This document shows, one piece after another, positions 8,908 through 16,339 of a stretch of DNA of 44,306 nt; the stretch's first letter is position 1, and the number at the start of each line of letters is the position of its first letter. The translations under genes and the position numbers were made by a program. The DNA comes from Verrucomicrobiota bacterium. Lineage in GTDB: Bacteria > Verrucomicrobiota > Verrucomicrobiia > Opitutales > Opitutaceae. The DNA lies in contig JAEZUE010000035.1 in assembly GCA_023443455.1 (NCBI GenBank), positions 1 through 44,306 on the forward strand, read 5' to 3'. Under the pieces are notes generated by a model. That model had not been told where the DNA came from. It did not search any database and worked only from the letters and a program-made list of their open reading frames with translations.

Positions 8908-9028
8908 AGAAGGGAATGAAGGAGTGAAGGAATGAGGGAGTATCGGATCACGAGAAACGACCCTCACGCTCTTCTCGGCCCTCCTTTCCTCACTACCTCA
9001 TTCCCCCAGTCCCTCACTTCCTTTCTCC
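8908..9028. repeat. Inverted pair of 8-bp tandem repeats between sucB and lpdA
   Basis: Just after the sucB stop come AAGGGAAT, GAAGGAGT, GAAGGAAT, GAGGGAGT (8910-8941). Directly before the lpdA ATG come CTCCTTTC, CTCACTAC, CTCATTCC, CCCAGTCC, CTCACTTC, CTTTCTCC (8981-9028), which is the complementary type. The two can form a long imperfect stem. As at sucB, the tract replaces a normal Shine-Dalgarno region. Confidence 0.65.
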
Positions 9029-9029
9029 C

Positions 9030-10454
9030 ATGCAATCCTTCGACGTTCTCATCATCGGTGGCGGCCCCGGCGGCTATGTCTGCGCGTTCCGCGCCGCCCA
9101 GCTCGGCCTCACGGTCGCCCTCGTCGACAAGCGCCCCACCCTCGGCGGCACCTGCCTCAACGTCGGCTGCATCCCGAGCAAGGCGCTGCTTAACGCCACC
9201 GAGCATTTCGCGTGGGCGAAACACCACGCGGCCGAGAGCGGCATCAAGTTCGCTTCGCTCGAGATCGACGTCGCCGCGCTGCTGAAGAAGAAGGACTCCG
9301 TGGTGACGAAGCTCACCGGCGGCATCGCCCAGCTCGCCAAGGCCCGCAAGATCACCGTCTTCGCCGGCTTCGCCAGCTTCACCGGCCCGAAGGCCGTGCG
9401 CATCGTCACCAACGACGGCAAGACGGAGGACGTTTCAGCCAACAACATCGTCATCGCCACCGGTTCCGCGCCGGTCGAGCTGCCCTTCCTCGAATTCGAC
9501 GGCAAGACGGTCGTCTCCTCCGACGAGGCCATCGCGTTCGACTCCGTGCCGAAGACGCTAGTGGTCGTCGGCGGTGGCGCGATCGGCCTCGAACTCGGTT
9601 CGGTCTGGGCGCGGCTGGGCAGCGAGGTCACCGTGGTCGAATTCCTCCCGAAGATCGCCGCGGCCTACGACGACGACATCGTGCGCAACTTCGCCCGTCT
9701 CCTGCAGAAGCAGGGTCTCAAGATCGAGACCGGCGCCAAGGTGACGGGCTTGGTGAAACCGGAAACCGGAGACCGGAAACCGGAAGGCTCGGCCGCGATT
9801 CTCACCGCGGAAAGAGAGGGCAAGAAACTCGAGTTCCCCGCCGACAAGATCCTCGTTTCCGTCGGCCGGCGCCCCTACACCGACGGGCTCAATCTCGCCG
9901 CCGCGGGCGTCGAGTTGGACGAGAAGAAGCGCGTCAGAGTCGACGCCCAACTGCGCACCACCGCAGCCGGGGTCTGGGCGATCGGCGACGTCGTCGCCGG
10001 CCCGATGCTCGCCCACAAGGCCGAAGAGGACGGTGTCGCCGTCGCCGAGTGGATTGCCGGCAAGCACGGTCACATCGATTGGAATCTCGTGCCCGCGATC
10101 GTCTACACCGAACCGGAGGTCGCCAGTGTCGGCCTCGGCGAGGACGGCGCCAAGGCCAAGGGCATCGCCGTGAAGGTCGGCAAATTCAACTTCGCCGCCA
10201 ACGGCCGCGCCCTCGCCGCCGATGCGGCCGACGGTTTCGTGAAGATCATCGCCGACGCCAAGACCGACCGGATCCTCGGTGCCCAGATTCTCGGACACGG
10301 CGCGGGCGAACTCATCAGCGAAGTGGTCGCGCACATGGTCTACGGCGGCAGCGCCGAGGATCTCGCCCTCACGATCCACGCGCACCCCACGATGAGCGAA
10401 GCCGTGAAGGAAGCCGCCCTCGCCGTCAGCAAAAGCGCGATCCACGCGCTGTAG
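9030..10454 (+). CDS. lpdA: Dihydrolipoyl dehydrogenase (E3)
   Basis: A 474-residue flavoprotein that reoxidises dihydrolipoyl groups of E2 with NAD+. It has the FAD-binding GGGPGG (10-15), the redox disulfide Cys42/Cys47 in GGTCLNVGCIPSK, a second dinucleotide fold VVGGGAIGLELG (about 178-189), the ATGSAP segment, GRRPYTDGL and the C-terminal dimer motif HAHPTMSEA with His452/Glu457. A 7-bp repeat tract at 9755-9785 adds roughly ten residues (KPETGDRKPEG) to a surface loop between two strands of the NAD domain region. The stop TAG lies inside the GTAG end of a small inverted repeat. The last 60 bases of the gene exist again, mutated, at 11176-11240. Confidence 0.97.
   Translation: MQSFDVLIIGGGPGGYVCAFRAAQLGLTVALVDKRPTLGGTCLNVGCIPSKALLNATEHFAWAKHHAAESGIKFASLEIDVAALLKKKDSVVTKLTGGIAQLAKARKITVFAGFASFTGPKAVRIVTNDGKTEDVSANNIVIATGSAPVELPFLEFDGKTVVSSDEAIAFDSVPKTLVVVGGGAIGLELGSVWARLGSEVTVVEFLPKIAAAYDDDIVRNFARLLQKQGLKIETGAKVTGLVKPETGDRKPEGSAAILTAEREGKKLEFPADKILVSVGRRPYTDGLNLAAAGVELDEKKRVRVDAQLRTTAAGVWAIGDVVAGPMLAHKAEEDGVAVAEWIAGKHGHIDWNLVPAIVYTEPEVASVGLGEDGAKAKGIAVKVGKFNFAANGRALAADAADGFVKIIADAKTDRILGAQILGHGAGELISEVVAHMVYGGSAEDLALTIHAHPTMSEAVKEAALAVSKSAIHAL
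9755..9785 (+). repeat. Heptad repeat read in frame inside lpdA
   Basis: GAAACCG, GAAACCG, GAGACCG, GAAACCG, GAAGG: the same order of units as in the first sucB linker block. The encoded KPETGDRKPEG is not part of the conserved Lpd fold. Confidence 0.85.
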
Positions 10455-10485
10455 ACGACTGCTCGCAGGCCACAGCGGCGGCTAC
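10451..10485. repeat. Short GTAG...CTAC inverted repeat that supplies both flanking stop codons
   Basis: Runs from GTAGACGACTGCTCGCAGGC to GGCGGCTAC. The TAG of the left GTAG is the lpdA stop, and the CTA of the right CTAC is the stop of the minus-strand nucleotidyltransferase gene. Confidence 0.65.
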
Positions 10486-10973
10486 ACCGCGCCTTCGCTC
10501 CGTTTTGCCGCCAAGGCCCGAAGCTCCTTCGCGGTGAGCAAATCCTTCTCGCGACCCAGCGCCTCCTTCGACGCAATCAGGTCCGAGAGGGACATTACGC
10601 GATAGGTACGCCCATCAACCACCAACTCGTCGGCGTTCGACTTGAGGCGCGCAAAGTCACCAACGCCGAGCACCGAAGAAAGCATATCCACGACACCGGC
10701 GTCAGTCTGGAGGTGCAGGTTTTGCACAGCCTGCCCCGGGGACGGATGCGTAAGGAACGAGAGGCGCTGCGGTGTCATTCGATGACGTGGATTGAGATCG
10801 GCCAACGCGTTCCGCAACCGCTCCACATTCTCCGGCGAAAGCACCAGACAAAGATCGATATCGCGCGTCAGGTAGGACGCCCCGTGGGTCACTGCCGCAA
10901 ACCCCCCGACGATCACGAAGTCGATTCCGGTGTCAGCGATTCGCTGCAACAGTTGCCCGAATTGCATCATCAT
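10482..10973 (-). CDS. Nucleotidyltransferase-fold protein (AbiEii/MNT-like)
   Basis: A 163-residue protein from the first of three consecutive Met codons, which has a GGAGG about 12 bases upstream; an in-frame upstream extension overlaps the previous gene and is Arg/Trp-rich, so I left it out. The core VIVGGFAAVTHGASYLTRDIDL carries the nucleotidyltransferase hallmarks: GG, then HG, then a DxD pair binding metal and NTP. The C-terminal region (LSDLIASKEALGREKDLLTA) matches the helical end common to such proteins. Relatives include toxin and defence-associated nucleotidyltransferases; the actual target is unknown. It overlaps the small gene upstream by about 40 bases, implying co-expression. 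The pair lies between lpdA and a duplicated lpdA end, suggesting acquisition. Confidence 0.8.
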   Translation of the reverse strand: MMMQFGQLLQRIADTGIDFVIVGGFAAVTHGASYLTRDIDLCLVLSPENVERLRNALADLNPRHRMTPQRLSFLTHPSPGQAVQNLHLQTDAGVVDMLSSVLGVGDFARLKSNADELVVDGRTYRVMSLSDLIASKEALGREKDLLTAKELRALAAKRSEGAV

Positions 10974-11136
10974 GCTGTTTGCGCGCCGCCTCCAGTTTCT
11001 CGACCAACTCCACCGCCTCCTGATGCTGACGCCAGCGTTCGGCAATCGACAGCGACAGGTTCAGGTCGAGCAAATCGAGATCGATCCCCGCTTCGCGGGC
11101 GTCGTCGAGCGCCTGTTGCTTTTCGTCCTTGGTCAT
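10933..11136 (-). CDS. Small acidic/helical protein paired with the nucleotidyltransferase
   Basis: A 67-residue protein starting MTKDEKQQALDDAREAGIDL. It continues with a LDLNLSLSIAERWRQHQEAV segment and a charged helix, so it is predicted all-helical and soluble. I know of similar small proteins with an LDLNLSL..ER..QH pattern encoded just ahead of nucleotidyltransferase genes, so this looks like a conserved two-gene unit, but I cannot name a function. An antitoxin or adaptor role is inference only. The longer open frame upstream reads through the lpdA-derived scrap in the wrong direction, which is why I chose this start. Confidence 0.6.
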   Translation of the reverse strand: MTKDEKQQALDDAREAGIDLDLLDLNLSLSIAERWRQHQEAVELVEKLEAARKQHDDAIRATVAANR

Positions 11137-11175
11137 CGGCGCCACTATCCTCGACTGCCGAACCAAGGCAAAACC

Positions 11176-11240
11176 GAATCGCGCCCTCACGATCCACGCC
11201 CAGCCCTCAATGAGCGAAGCCTTGAACGAAGCCGCCCGTT
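11176..11240 (+). pseudogene. Duplicated fragment of the lpdA 3' end
   Basis: GCCCTCACGATCCACGCCCA and the following bases to 11236 align without gaps to lpdA 10366-10420, with about seven mismatches in 55 bases. Read in the lpdA frame it gives ALTIHAQPSMSEALNEAA against ALTIHAHPTMSEAVKEAA. It has no start and ends abruptly at the coding sequence of the kinase gene. It forms a direct repeat with the true lpdA end around the nucleotidyltransferase pair. Confidence 0.85.
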
Positions 11241-11547
11241 GTTCGCCACCCAGCCAAACTTCCGCATTCACCTCGCCGCGGCGGCGATCGTGACAACGTC
11301 CGGTTTCGTTCTGCGCGTTTCGACCAACGACTGGCTTTGGCTGACGGCCGCGATCGCAGGCGTGCGCATCACTGAAGCAGCCAACACCGCGCTCGAGTTC
11401 CTAGCCGACGCGGTATCGACCGACCATCACCCGCTGATCGGCAAAGCGAAGGACTGCGCGGCCGCCGCGGTGCTGTTGGCCGGCGCCGACGCCGTAGTCA
11501 TCGGCCTGCTCGTACTCGGGCCGGCGGTTTGGGCACATCTCCCCTAA
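11239..11547 (+). CDS. dgkA: Diacylglycerol/undecaprenol kinase family protein, 5'-truncated
   Basis: About 102 residues of the small trimeric membrane kinase family. Visible are QPNFRIHLAAAA at the very start, three hydrophobic segments, EAANTALEFLADAV (the catalytic E..NTAxE..xD motif) and a GKAKDCAAAAVLLAG helix. Family members normally begin about 20 residues earlier with a F.YA..GL amphipathic helix; here that part is missing and the lpdA scrap stands in its place. The only start I can offer is a TTG at 11239. It may therefore be a broken gene, or one translated from a weak start. The normal enzyme phosphorylates lipid alcohols at the inner membrane. Confidence 0.6.
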   Translation: MFATQPNFRIHLAAAAIVTTSGFVLRVSTNDWLWLTAAIAGVRITEAANTALEFLADAVSTDHHPLIGKAKDCAAAAVLLAGADAVVIGLLVLGPAVWAHLP

Positions 11548-11588
11548 GGAGACGCCCTCCGCGATAGGCGGGCGCCCAAAACACGATC

Positions 11589-11658
11589 GTAGCGAAAGCC
11601 GCCAAGGCTTTCGGCCCTCCGGTGAGCTGCAGCCGAAGGTCTTGGCGACCTTCGCCAC
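11589..11658. repeat. REPIN-like inverted pair, family A
   Basis: Arms GTAGCGAAAGCCGCCAAGGC and GGTCTTGGCGACCTTCG; the closing CTAC has become CCAC. It fills the gap between two convergent genes (kinase and GH127), where it could act as a terminator for both. Confidence 0.75.
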
Positions 11659-11670
11659 AGTTGCCCTGCA

Positions 11671-13659
11671 TCACTCGCCCGCTTCGGCGAAGTAGACGCA
11701 GTAGTTCTCGTCGGCGACCTCGTACAACGGTTTGACCTCCACGCGTCCGTTCCGGCTCCGGACCCAATAGTGGCCGGACCGCCACTCGCGTCCGTCGATG
11801 TATTCGTGCTCGTACTGCGGAACGATGTCGCTGTCCGCACCGAGCTCGGGCTCCGTGCCGGTGATCGCCGCCAACACCACCGGACCGTCAAGCAGGGCAA
11901 AGCGACTCGGATCTCCGGGCAGCGGTTCGCGGGTGAGCTTCTTCCGGAAGGTCACATTCACGGTCGACGACGCCCAGTCACGGGTGATTTCGATGAAGCC
12001 ATTCTTCGAGACCACGACTTGCACCGGCTGGCCGTCGACTTCGACACTCCCCGTGCCGAGCGCCCACGCGGGCTGCCGCACGCGCAGCGTCCACTTCGCG
12101 GCTCGATCGGCCTCGATGCGCAGCGCGATGCCGAAGCTCGTCGTGTCACCACTGGCAGACAGATTCTCGGTGGCGACATTGCGGTTGGCCTGCGCGCCAT
12201 TGTCGAAGCCGACGGTGGAAGGAGTGCCGTCGTTCTTTTGGGAGATGCGGATCTGCGCACCGACCTCACCAAAGGTGGCCTCCGAGGGGATGAACTGGGC
12301 CACCGTCACGCCATCCGGCGCGCGGTAGTAGATCAGGTCCTCGTGCATCGCCTGCGCCTGCACGAGCGTGCCATGGCAGCACCAGAAATCCTTCGTTTCG
12401 GTCCCCCACTTCTTCTGCGCACCAGGCTCGAGCGGCAGGAAGTAGCTAACGAAACCGGTATTCGGGTTCTGCTGCGCGAGGATGCCGTTGTAGAGCGCTC
12501 GCTCGATGTAGTCGGCGTACTGCGCGTCGCCCGTCCACCGCAGGAGGTACTGCGCGACGCGGATCATGTTGTAGACGGTGCAGTGCTCCTGCGTGCGCTT
12601 GCCGAGGAAACGGCCGAACTGCTGCGGCGGCACCCAGTACTCGCCGGCATTGTTGCCGGTCGTGGCGAACATGCCGCGCTCGGTCACGGCCTGCCGCCAG
12701 AAGCGTTCCACCACCTCGCGGTACCGCGTGTCGCCAGTCACCTCGTACAGCCGCGCCGCGCCCTGGATCCAGGGAATGCTCGCGTTGGCGTGCGCGTTGG
12801 TGAGCGGATCGCCGCCGGCGAGCAGTTGGCGAAACAGGTCTGGCATCGCGTAGCGGGAAGCGAGAGTCAGATAGCGTTGGTCATTCGTCGCACCGTAGAG
12901 GTCCGCCCAGAGTTCGAGCATGCCGGCGCACTCGCCACCGTAGATCGCCGCTCCGTGGCCCTCGCTCGCAACCTTCTCGGTCCATTTCAGATACCAGTCG
13001 GCAGAGCGGGAATCGATCTCCAGCGCCTGCGTGTCGCCGCTGTAGGCATAGGAGTCGTAGAGGCCCATCATCGTCTTGTGCAGGGTGTACTGCGGCGACC
13101 AGACCCAACGGGTATCGTCGGTCAGGATCGCGAAGAATTTCTCCGGGATGGAGCCGACCCACTCTCCGCCGTTGAGCTTCTGGCATCGGGCCAACTCCCG
13201 CACCACCTCCTGTTCCCGCGCTGCGAGCATCGGGTCCCGATCGGTTTTCGCGAAATGCGCCACCGCCGAGAGCCAATGGCCGAGGAAGTGCCCGCGGAGC
13301 TGGCAGTGCGGCGACTCCCAATTCTGGTGCATGTCCTCGATCGGGCGGTCGATCCGCACGCCGGCCTCGAGCAGGTGGTTCTGCAGGAGGTTCTCGGTGC
13401 GCAGTCGCATCGCATAGGCCTTCGTCAGTTCGCGCCGCTCGCGGAACAAACCCGCGCGGAGCGAGACGCTACCGACCACGGCAGGCGACAGGACCGGCCG
13501 CGGCAGCGCGGTATTGATCTGGAGCGTCTGGTCGGCGGGAGCGGCACCATCGCGCACGTTGATTACTTGGGGCAGCATGGTGGTGGCGGGAAGGGCGAAA
13601 AGCAGCATGCACCCGATCTGGCGGAGTGCGTTGGCGGAGAAGCGGAGGGAACGAAACAT
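11671..13659 (-). CDS. GH127 family beta-L-arabinofuranosidase-like protein, exported
   Basis: A 662-residue protein. The ATG at 13659 gives MFRSLRFSANALRQIGCMLLFALPATTML, a signal peptide; the longer frame would overlap the divergent regulator gene. The body is an (alpha/alpha)6 barrel with the family pattern: NWESPHCQLRGHFLGHWLSA near the N-terminus, YGGECAGMLELWADLY in the middle, and the zinc-thiolate site EHC...WCCHGT, in which the Cys of WCC is the nucleophile in characterised GH127 enzymes. A C-terminal beta domain follows. It would release L-arabinofuranose from plant arabinan or glycoprotein chains in the periplasm. It is divergent from an AraC regulator and may be controlled by it. 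Confidence 0.9.
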   Translation of the reverse strand: MFRSLRFSANALRQIGCMLLFALPATTMLPQVINVRDGAAPADQTLQINTALPRPVLSPAVVGSVSLRAGLFRERRELTKAYAMRLRTENLLQNHLLEAGVRIDRPIEDMHQNWESPHCQLRGHFLGHWLSAVAHFAKTDRDPMLAAREQEVVRELARCQKLNGGEWVGSIPEKFFAILTDDTRWVWSPQYTLHKTMMGLYDSYAYSGDTQALEIDSRSADWYLKWTEKVASEGHGAAIYGGECAGMLELWADLYGATNDQRYLTLASRYAMPDLFRQLLAGGDPLTNAHANASIPWIQGAARLYEVTGDTRYREVVERFWRQAVTERGMFATTGNNAGEYWVPPQQFGRFLGKRTQEHCTVYNMIRVAQYLLRWTGDAQYADYIERALYNGILAQQNPNTGFVSYFLPLEPGAQKKWGTETKDFWCCHGTLVQAQAMHEDLIYYRAPDGVTVAQFIPSEATFGEVGAQIRISQKNDGTPSTVGFDNGAQANRNVATENLSASGDTTSFGIALRIEADRAAKWTLRVRQPAWALGTGSVEVDGQPVQVVVSKNGFIEITRDWASSTVNVTFRKKLTREPLPGDPSRFALLDGPVVLAAITGTEPELGADSDIVPQYEHEYIDGREWRSGHYWVRSRNGRVEVKPLYEVADENYCVYFAEAGE

Positions 13660-13729
13660 GGAGGTTTTCGGTTGGAGGTTGCAGCCGCTGCGGACCCGCC
13701 CATTTAACCACGAAACCACCCGAAGGCCA
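13660..13729. promoter_or_regulatory. Divergent promoter gap, GH127 gene and AraC regulator
   Basis: The 70 bases between the two divergent start codons must hold both promoters and probably the regulator's sites. I do not see a clear -35/-10 pair or operator repeat; the AT-richest part is CATTTAACCACGAAACCACC. Confidence 0.5.
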
Positions 13730-14581
13730 ATGCGCGCACCACCCGAGTTTTTTCGCGAGACCCACCTCATTGGTCGCCGCTGCCGCGAGCATATGCTCGA
13801 CAGCGAACATCACACGGCTTTGCGAGATGCACCCTTCCTCTTTGTCGGGCACAGCGTTCTGCTGCCACCCTACCGCCTGGTCCGACTGCACTCGTTTCGC
13901 AGCCATGTCGTCGTTTCGCTGGCCGGACGAGGCCGCACCCTGATCGCCGGGGAATCCGTCGAATGGCTCCCCGGCCAGGTCCTGCTGGCGCCGATCGGAG
14001 TCCATCACGCCTTCGAAATCGCCGGCTCCGATCCGTGGCAGATCGCGTGGGTGTTCTTTGACGACACCCCTGCCCGGCCCGCCATTCCCGGAAACCAACC
14101 CTCGCTCGTCGCGGCGGACGGGGCCGACTTCGCCGCGGTGCTGCAGATGCTGACGCGCGAGGCCGCGGGCGCCACCCAGCCTGCGGCAATGGCCGCGCTG
14201 GTGACTCTGCTCGACACCCATGCCCGCCGACTCGCCGGCACCGACAAGGCCGACCAACGGCTCGGGCGACTCTGGACCACGGTCGAGGCGGATCTCTCCC
14301 ACGGCTGGACGATCACCAAGATGGCGAAGATCGCCTGCGTGAGCGCCGAACACCTGCGCCGCCTCTGCCAGCGCCACCACCAGCGCAGCCCCCTGGAGCA
14401 CCTCACCCACCTGCGCATGCAGCGCGCGAGCACCCTTCTCCGATCCACGCCCGAGCGCCTCGACGACATCGCGGCCCGGGTCGGCTACGGTTCGGTCTAT
14501 TCGTTCTCCACGGCATTCAGCCGTTGGAGCGGCACGCCGCCGGCACGGTTCAGGCGAGGGGAGACGCCGGGCGAGAAATAG
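13730..14581 (+). CDS. AraC-family transcriptional regulator
   Basis: A 283-residue protein from the ATG at 13730; upstream in-frame ATGs lie inside the divergent gene. The N-terminal cupin sensor domain (about 30-120) includes VVVSLAGRGRTLIAGE and LLAPIGVHHAFEIAG. The C-terminal double helix-turn-helix (about 185-277) reads ITKMAKIACVSAEHLRRLCQ followed by LDDIAARVGYGSVYSFSTAF, the conserved AraC signature. By position it probably responds to a sugar, such as arabinose-containing material, and controls the GH127 gene; the ligand is not known. Confidence 0.92.
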   Translation: MRAPPEFFRETHLIGRRCREHMLDSEHHTALRDAPFLFVGHSVLLPPYRLVRLHSFRSHVVVSLAGRGRTLIAGESVEWLPGQVLLAPIGVHHAFEIAGSDPWQIAWVFFDDTPARPAIPGNQPSLVAADGADFAAVLQMLTREAAGATQPAAMAALVTLLDTHARRLAGTDKADQRLGRLWTTVEADLSHGWTITKMAKIACVSAEHLRRLCQRHHQRSPLEHLTHLRMQRASTLLRSTPERLDDIAARVGYGSVYSFSTAFSRWSGTPPARFRRGETPGEK

Positions 14582-14596
14582 CACTCACGCATGCGT

Positions 14597-14708
14597 GTAG
14601 GGTCGGACCTCGTGTCCGGACCGGTTTGGCTTCTTTCGAGCAAGTTTGAACTCCACAACCTGCAGCGTGCCCGGCGCGAAGCGGTCCGCCGACAAGCGGC
14701 GACCCTAC
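14597..14708. repeat. Wide GTAG...CTAC inverted pair, family G
   Basis: Arms GTAGGGTCGGACCTCGTGTC and GACAAGCGGCGACCCTAC are separated by about 70 bases. The gap 14582-14842 holds this pair and a family B copy and no gene. Confidence 0.65.
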
Positions 14709-14748
14709 CGCAAGCGCGAGAAGAAGCGCCCATACCCATGCTCGCCCA

Positions 14749-14833
14749 GTAGGTCCAGTCTTCGACTGGACTCCTCCGGTTGATCCGGCGCGCGGGTGTT
14801 CGCCAATTGGAACCGGTCGCAGACCAGTCCTAC
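14749..14833. repeat. Single copy of the family B inverted repeat
   Basis: Starts GTAGGTCCAGTCTTCGACTG and ends AACCGGTCGCAGACCAGTCC then TAC. It is the solitary, diverged counterpart of the 107-bp array at 1687-2202 and ends 9 bp from the aldehyde dehydrogenase stop. Confidence 0.8.
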
Positions 14834-14842
14834 CTGGTCTCC

Positions 14843-16252
14843 TCACTTCACCAGCACCTTCATCTCCATGTAGTCGGCCATGGCGTATTTCACGCCCTCG
14901 CGGCCGAAACCGCTGTCCTTGATGCCTCCGTACGGCATGTGGTCGACACGGAACGTCGGTGTGTCGTTGATGATCACCCCGCCGACCTCGAGTTGCTCGA
15001 ACGCCTGTTGACTGTGCGCAAGCGAATCGGTGAACACTCCGGCCTGCAGACCGAACCGCGACGCGTTCACCCGCGCGATCGCCTCGGCGAACGTGGCGAA
15101 CTTCTCGAGGATCACCACCGGGCCGAAAACCTCCTCGCATACGACGCGCATGTCCGGCGCCGTCTTCGTCAGCACCGTCGGCGGATAGACCGCGCCGTCG
15201 CGAGTTCCTCCGAGCAGAATCTCCGCCCCGCCCTGCCTCGCCTCCTCGACCCAATGCTCGACGCGGACCGCGTTGCCCTCGTCGATCATCGCCGTGATGT
15301 CGGTCTCAGCCGACGCCGGCGGTCCGACTCGGAGCTTCGACGCCGCATCGACAAAACGCTTTGCGAAGTCGTCGAACACCGTCTCGTGCACGAACACCCT
15401 TTGGGTGTGGATGCACACCTGCCCCGAGTACGCGAAGGCGCCGGTGACGATCTTCGGCACCGCCACGTCGAGATTCGCGCTGGAGTCGACGATCACGCCG
15501 GCGTTGCCACCCAGTTCCAGGACGACGCGTTTCCGCCCCGCCTCGTTTTTCATCGCCCAGCCAACCTCGGGCGAACCGGTGAACGTCAGCACCGCAAACC
15601 GCGGATCGGTCACGAGCTGGTTGCCGCTCTTCCGATCCAGAGGCAGCACCGAGAGCGCCCCGGCCGGCAAACCGGCCTCGGCGAAAAGCTGCGCCATCCA
15701 CAGCATGCTCAGCGGCGTGTTGCGCGACGGCTTCAGCACGACCGGGCAACCGGCGGCGATGGCCGGTGCGACTTTGTGGACCGCGAGATTCAGCGGGAAG
15801 TTGAACGGGCTGATTCCCGCGACCAGCCCCGCCGGAAACCATTTCACCACTGCATCGCGTCCAGTACCCGATGGCGTCCAATCGATCTTCAGATACTCGC
15901 CCGCGAAACGTCGACTTTCCTCCGCCGCAACTTCGATCACCTGGATCGCCCGATCGACCTCTCCCAATGCATAGCGCAGCGGCTTGCACGCCTCCAACGC
16001 GATGAGTTCGCCCATATCCGCGCGGTTCGCCCGCAGTCGCGCCGCCGCGCCCATCAGGATCTCATGCTTCTTCCACGCGGACAGCGCCTTCATCTCCGGC
16101 GCCGCCTGCTGCGCCAGCGCGATCGCCCTCTCAAGTTCCGCGGGCCCGGCGAGGAAGGTCGAGCCGACCACGCTGCGATCGTACGAACACGTGATTTCGA
16201 GCCGCTGCTCCGTCTCCACCAATTCGCCACCGAGAAAGACCGGAAGATGCAT
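14843..16252 (-). CDS. NAD(P)-dependent aldehyde dehydrogenase
   Basis: A 469-residue ALDH-superfamily enzyme from the ATG at 16252 (MHLPVFLGGELVE). Visible are the Rossmann region ISPFNFPLNLAVHKVAPAIA with VVLKPS, FTGSPEVG, the general-base Glu in VLELGGNAG, the nucleophile Cys in SGQVCIHTQR, EEVFGPV and the C-terminal YGGIKDSGFGREG. The branch resembles the lactaldehyde, succinate-semialdehyde and non-phosphorylating GAPDH group, and the substrate cannot be fixed. It is followed at some distance by repeats, not by a partner gene. An 87-base gap separates it from the secreted protein gene upstream on the same strand. Confidence 0.93.
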   Translation of the reverse strand: MHLPVFLGGELVETEQRLEITCSYDRSVVGSTFLAGPAELERAIALAQQAAPEMKALSAWKKHEILMGAAARLRANRADMGELIALEACKPLRYALGEVDRAIQVIEVAAEESRRFAGEYLKIDWTPSGTGRDAVVKWFPAGLVAGISPFNFPLNLAVHKVAPAIAAGCPVVLKPSRNTPLSMLWMAQLFAEAGLPAGALSVLPLDRKSGNQLVTDPRFAVLTFTGSPEVGWAMKNEAGRKRVVLELGGNAGVIVDSSANLDVAVPKIVTGAFAYSGQVCIHTQRVFVHETVFDDFAKRFVDAASKLRVGPPASAETDITAMIDEGNAVRVEHWVEEARQGGAEILLGGTRDGAVYPPTVLTKTAPDMRVVCEEVFGPVVILEKFATFAEAIARVNASRFGLQAGVFTDSLAHSQQAFEQLEVGGVIINDTPTFRVDHMPYGGIKDSGFGREGVKYAMADYMEMKVLVK

Positions 16253-16339
16253 GGTTGGATTGAACTGAACCGGAGCGTGGCGGCAACACGGCGGGATGAT
16301 CGATTTCCGTGGTCTCCCAACAGCCAAACCCAGGCTACG

